A stretch of DNA of 8,972 nt from assembly GCA_965370435.1 (NCBI GenBank), contig CBDUUP010000179.1, forward strand, positions 1 to 8,972, written 5' to 3'. How positions within the stretch are numbered: the stretch's first letter is position 1; the number at the start of each line of letters is the position of its first letter. Both the position numbers and the translations under genes were made by a program. Origin of the DNA: CBDUUP01 sp965370435 (GTDB taxonomy: Bacteria > Chloroflexota > Anaerolineae > Anaerolineales > UBA11579). A model generated the notes under the pieces. It was given only the letters and a program-made list of their open reading frames with translations. It was not told where the DNA came from and did no database searches. Of the stretch, positions 6,113 to 8,972 are shown piece by piece.

Positions 6113-6155
6113 ATCACTGGATCACTGATACACTGAATCGCTGAAACACTGAAAA
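6113..6155. repeat. CACTGA 8-9-nt tandem repeat
   Basis: Units ATCACTGG, ATCACTGAT, ACACTGA, ATCGCTGAA and ACACTGAAA succeed one another with a period of about 8-9 nt. The tract lies in the leader or upstream region of the WD40 lipoprotein gene, directly next to the hairpin at 6164-6228. Confidence 0.7.
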
Positions 6156-6163
6156 ACTTTTTT

Positions 6164-6228
6164 ACCACGAAGACACGAAGGCGCAAAGTTTTTTTGGGGT
6201 TTTCTTTGTGTCTTCGCGCCTTCGTGGT
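6164..6228. repeat. Hairpin-forming dispersed repeat, CCACGAAG type
   Basis: Arms 6164-6188 (starting ACCACGAAGACACG) and 6204-6228 (ending CCTTCGTGGT) are 25 bases each and complementary at 21 positions, across a 15-nt T/G-rich loop. The four mismatches are confined to two 4-base blocks (ACAC versus GCGC) that appear in exchanged order in the two arms. The internal period is about 8 nt (CGAAGACA, CGAAGGCG). It follows the stop codon of the DUF885 gene on the minus strand and could slow or end transcription, although no U-run directly follows the stem. Confidence 0.85.
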
Positions 6229-6248
6229 TAATTTGGTTGGAGCATGGG

Positions 6249-8246
6249 TTATTTGCTCTTGGTCTTTCGACGTAGCGGCGAGGGCCAGAACAGGAGGCCG
6301 GCGCCGATCATCACCACCGAGAGTCCTACTCCCGTCATGGTTCCAGTGTCCGCAGAGGCCAACTTGGACTGGACGTAATCATCCACTACTCTTTCCAGGA
6401 TGCTCAGCGGGAGGCTGCCGTTGGTCAAGACCACGTTGTGAAATTCTTTGATGTCAAACTGGTCGCCCAGTTGATCCATCGCCGACTGGCGCAGCTCCAG
6501 GATCTTCAACATGCCGATCATGTAGCTGGCAGCTTGCCCCGGATAAGCCACGTAACGGCCGACCCGGTACTCCGCCGTGCCCCGATCGTCGCCCAGGTTT
6601 TCCATTATGAAATTCACCGCCTGAAAGTGAGTCCATCCCTGGGCGTGGATGCCGGTATCCACCACCAGACGGGCCGCGCGCAGGGCTTCCAGATTCAGGC
6701 GACCCAGATCGCCATAAGGATCCCCCTCATACCAGCCCATTTCTAAGGCCAGCCGCTCGGCATACAGTCCCCAACCCTCCACGTAAGCGTTGAAAAAAAC
6801 TATATTCCGAAAGGTGGGCAGGTCTAACTGCTGGGTGATGGCAATCTGGAAGTGATGGCCGGGGATGGCTTCGTGATAGGCAATGGAGGGCATGCGGAAA
6901 TAGGGCGCGCCGCCCTGGTTCACAAAGGCATAAAACTTTCCCGGACGGGACCCATCCAAGGGGCCAGGCTCGTAATAATTCCCCGCCGGGCCGCCGATGA
7001 CTTCCACGCCGCTGGACGGGCGGATGTCGAAGTAGTCGCCTACATTCTGGTCAGCCTGTTCGATGATGGACTCATAGGTCGCGGCGATCTGATTGCCAGG
7101 GATGGTGCCGCCATCCGCAGCGACCCGGTTGAATAACATTTCCAGGCTTTCATCCTGGGGGTAGCCCAACTGGTCGAAGATGACCCGCATCTCCGCGTGG
7201 ATTCGATCCAGTTCGGTCAATCCGAGTTGGTGGATCTCCTCGGGGGTCATATCAGTGGTGGTATGGTGGCGGAGGATGTACGCATAATAGGCCTCCCCCT
7301 TGGGGAACTGCCCAAGGCCAATAGCATCGGGGGCGAGAACTCTCAGGGATTCCAAATATGCCGCCAGATCCTTATAGGCGGGGATCACCGATTCAATGAT
7401 AGCAGCCTCCGCAGAAGCCAGCAAAGCCACTTCATCATTGCTGCTGAGGCCCTCCAGGTCGCTCAATTTCTCGGCAAAACCGCTGTAAAACGGGGTGAAC
7501 TTGGGAGATGCGTTCGCCAGACCGCGCACGCTGCTTATCGCTCCCTGGAGGCTGAACTCGGGGGTGATAACTCCGGCTTCTTTCCGGGCTTCAAGGCTTT
7601 CCTTGAGCTGGGCAAGCTTTTCATCCACCAGGGACAGGCGGGTGATGTAATCTTCGGCATCCTGGACGGTGGTGATGGGATGGGAGTCGGAGAAAAAGTA
7701 GGCGATTGATTGGGGCATACTGGTGATATCGAAATGAGAGACCGGGAACCCGTAATACATGAACTCATGCCCCGCCACGAGGTCTTCCAGATACCACAGG
7801 TAAACGTCGTAAGAGTTCTGTTGTTCCACAGACAGCGGTTCCCGGTCGTATCCCCGCAGCATCTCCAGAACAGCGGACTCCATCCGCTGGGTTTCACGGA
7901 CGTAAGCGTCGGAGATATTGGTGAGCGCAGCTTCCTGCATCCCATAGTCCTCGTTCAACCCGGCGAGGAGGACGCCTTCCGGGTCTCTCATCATCAACGC
8001 CTGGAAGGACTCCTCCAGGAAGTCGTCTATGGATAGGCCTTGCAGTTGGGCTTCCAGGTCGGCGACTGCTGTGGAGGAGCCGGGAGTCGCGGTTTCGTCG
8101 GAAGAGGGCGGCGCGGGCACGGTGAAGGTGGGGATGTAAGTCGCGGTGGGGGGTTCGGCTGGTTCGTTAGAACCGCAGGCTCCGGTGAATACTCCCATTA
8201 TAAGTATGGCGATAATTACCAATTTGGTTCTTTTCAGCTTGGTCAT
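6249..8246 (-). CDS. DUF885 family metallopeptidase-like lipoprotein with C-terminal membrane segment
   Basis: A 665-aa exported protein. The signal peptide leads to a lipobox-like TGAC (Cys24), then a Ser/Thr/Pro-rich linker (about 25-60). The DUF885 domain covers about 70-630. Family hallmarks: HEAIPGHH (458-465), EGWGLYAE (490-497), RAARLVVDTGIH (523-534) and RYVAYPGQA (564-572). The first two resemble the metal-binding helix and downstream acidic helix of zinc peptidases, so a peptidase is likely, but substrate is unknown. After the domain come a hydrophobic segment (about 638-654) and a basic tail PLRRKTKSK, suggesting a second membrane anchor. ATG at 8244-8246 has AAGGAG (8253-8258, minus strand) 6 nt upstream. 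It lies between two propeller-protein genes on the same strand, all probably extracytoplasmic. Confidence 0.9.
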   Translation of the reverse strand: MTKLKRTKLVIIAILIMGVFTGACGSNEPAEPPTATYIPTFTVPAPPSSDETATPGSSTAVADLEAQLQGLSIDDFLEESFQALMMRDPEGVLLAGLNEDYGMQEAALTNISDAYVRETQRMESAVLEMLRGYDREPLSVEQQNSYDVYLWYLEDLVAGHEFMYYGFPVSHFDITSMPQSIAYFFSDSHPITTVQDAEDYITRLSLVDEKLAQLKESLEARKEAGVITPEFSLQGAISSVRGLANASPKFTPFYSGFAEKLSDLEGLSSNDEVALLASAEAAIIESVIPAYKDLAAYLESLRVLAPDAIGLGQFPKGEAYYAYILRHHTTTDMTPEEIHQLGLTELDRIHAEMRVIFDQLGYPQDESLEMLFNRVAADGGTIPGNQIAATYESIIEQADQNVGDYFDIRPSSGVEVIGGPAGNYYEPGPLDGSRPGKFYAFVNQGGAPYFRMPSIAYHEAIPGHHFQIAITQQLDLPTFRNIVFFNAYVEGWGLYAERLALEMGWYEGDPYGDLGRLNLEALRAARLVVDTGIHAQGWTHFQAVNFIMENLGDDRGTAEYRVGRYVAYPGQAASYMIGMLKILELRQSAMDQLGDQFDIKEFHNVVLTNGSLPLSILERVVDDYVQSKLASADTGTMTGVGLSVVMIGAGLLFWPSPLRRKTKSK

Positions 8247-8287
8247 GTTCTTCTCCTTAGTATTGTCTTGATTGGCGATGGTTACAG

Positions 8288-8329
8288 GGATTCCTCGTCG
8301 GGCGGCTGCGCCGCCCTTCTCGGAATGAC
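8288..8329. repeat. Hairpin-forming dispersed repeat, CATTCCGAG...GAGGAATC type
   Basis: The core stem GGGCGGC (8300-8306) pairs with GCCGCCC (8310-8316) over a TGC loop. Outer arms ATTCC (8290-8294) and GGAAT (8322-8326) add a second helix. On the minus strand it reads TGTCATTCCGAG, stem, GAGGAATCCC, a familiar type of intergenic repeat in environmental genomes. It lies in the 106-bp gap between the PD40 gene and the DUF885 gene. No U-run follows, so a terminator role is doubtful. Confidence 0.8.
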
Positions 8330-8352
8330 ACTATAAATTTATGACGAAACAA

Positions 8353-8972
8353 TCATCCTTCGGGTCGCAAGGCTTCAATGACGGCGAAGTCAACCCAGTA
8401 GAGGTTGCCGGTGTCATCGTCAAAGCGGCTGAAGAAGAAATACTTCCCGTCCGGCGAGACGTAGGAGGCGATCTCCTCGTACTCGGTGTTGATCTCGTCG
8501 CCCAGGTTTATGGCTGTGGACCAACTGCCATCCTCAGCCCGAAAGCTGACGTAAAGGTCGCTTTCGCCCTGGCCTCCTGGCCGCCGGGCATCGAAGAATA
8601 GGTAATTTTCGTCCGGGGCGATGAAGGGATGGGCGGGGGTTGCGCCGGGCTGGTTGATGACCGAGGGCAGCTTTTGGGGAGGGAGGTATTGGCCGTTCTC
8701 AAGCTCCATGACGTAAATGCCATTCTCTCCAGTGTAATAGACGTTCCCTGCATTGGATATGGACACGTACATGGCAAAAGCGTCGTTCAAGGGGGCATTG
8801 AAAAATTGGGGTTCCCCCCAGCCATTTTCGGTCTTATCTGACACCAGAATAGAGGAGTCATTATCGATTCCGGGGATCGTCCGCAGGGAGCCGAACAAGA
8901 GGTACCTGCCGTCGGTCGTGATGAAGGGTTCTAATTCCATGCAGTCGCAGGTGAAGGGCACAACTTGAGGCT
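8353..8972 (-). CDS. PD40/TolB-like beta-propeller protein, 3' part only
   Basis: The C-terminal 206 or so residues of a gene whose start lies beyond the right edge. The frame is open to the last base of the window, so the apparent GTG start at 8959-8961 should not be taken as real. Repeats of WD40-like/PD40 type are seen: LEPFITTDGRYLLFGS, AHPFIAPDENYLFFDARR followed by GESDLYVSFR, and ASYVSPDGKYFFFSR, then NLYWVDFAVIEALRP at the end. The last pattern is typical of the end of bacterial PD40 proteins related to the TolB propeller. The function is probably binding rather than catalysis. A signal peptide cannot be judged from the visible part. Stop TGA at 8353-8355; the DUF885 gene follows 106 bp downstream on the same strand. 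Confidence 0.85.
   Translation of the reverse strand, partial: PQVVPFTCDCMELEPFITTDGRYLLFGSLRTIPGIDNDSSILVSDKTENGWGEPQFFNAPLNDAFAMYVSISNAGNVYYTGENGIYVMELENGQYLPPQKLPSVINQPGATPAHPFIAPDENYLFFDARRPGGQGESDLYVSFRAEDGSWSTAINLGDEINTEYEEIASYVSPDGKYFFFSRFDDDTGNLYWVDFAVIEALRPEG

Noticed and set aside
7197..7709. 170-aa plus-strand ORF and other frames within 6249-8246
   Set aside because: They are shadows of the DUF885 gene, whose family motifs are intact on the minus strand.

Overview
The window looks like a piece of a moderately GC-rich bacterial genome, most likely Chloroflexota (Anaerolineae-like) or a similar environmental lineage. This is inferred from the style of the genes: lipoproteins with long Thr/Pro-rich linkers after the lipobox, WSPDG-type WD40 lipoproteins, and intergenic gaps full of short-period dispersed repeats. 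No rRNA, tRNA, CRISPR array or recognisable transposase was seen, and the taxonomic call is tentative.

Layout. Positions 1-645 hold no convincing gene. They contain a purine-rich repeat field: a composite unit of about 73 bp in tandem, an inverted partial copy, and a large inverted repeat. An AT-richer sulfotransferase gene (646-1350, +) follows. Convergent to it lies a minus-strand group: an NADP(H)-type SDR oxidoreductase (2264-3046) and, downstream of it, an unrecognised polytopic membrane protein (1517-2137), separated by a hairpin-forming repeat. The SDR gene has a candidate promoter with a perfect 10-bp dyad at its transcription start. It is insulated by a rho-independent terminator from the next minus-strand gene upstream, a small membrane protein with a Lys/Pro/Arg-rich tail (3197-3760). 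A C4 zinc-ribbon coiled-coil protein (4144-4845, +) is divergent from that gene and appears to be expressed from a leaderless promoter. The right part is all minus strand: a seven-bladed WD40 lipoprotein (4973-6073), a DUF885 metallopeptidase-like lipoprotein with a C-terminal membrane segment (6249-8246), and the 3' part of a PD40/TolB-like propeller gene that runs off the window (8353-8972).

Function. There is no clear single pathway. The right-hand three genes are cell-envelope or exported proteins (two lipoproteins and a propeller protein) and may be co-transcribed. The SDR and the membrane protein may form a two-gene unit.

The most unusual aspect is between the genes. Every intergenic gap except 3047-3196 carries a tract built from 7-10 nt units. 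The sequence differs from gap to gap, and several tracts are arranged as inverted pairs that can fold into long hairpins. These account for several spurious ORFs, including a false N-terminal extension of the 1517-2137 protein.
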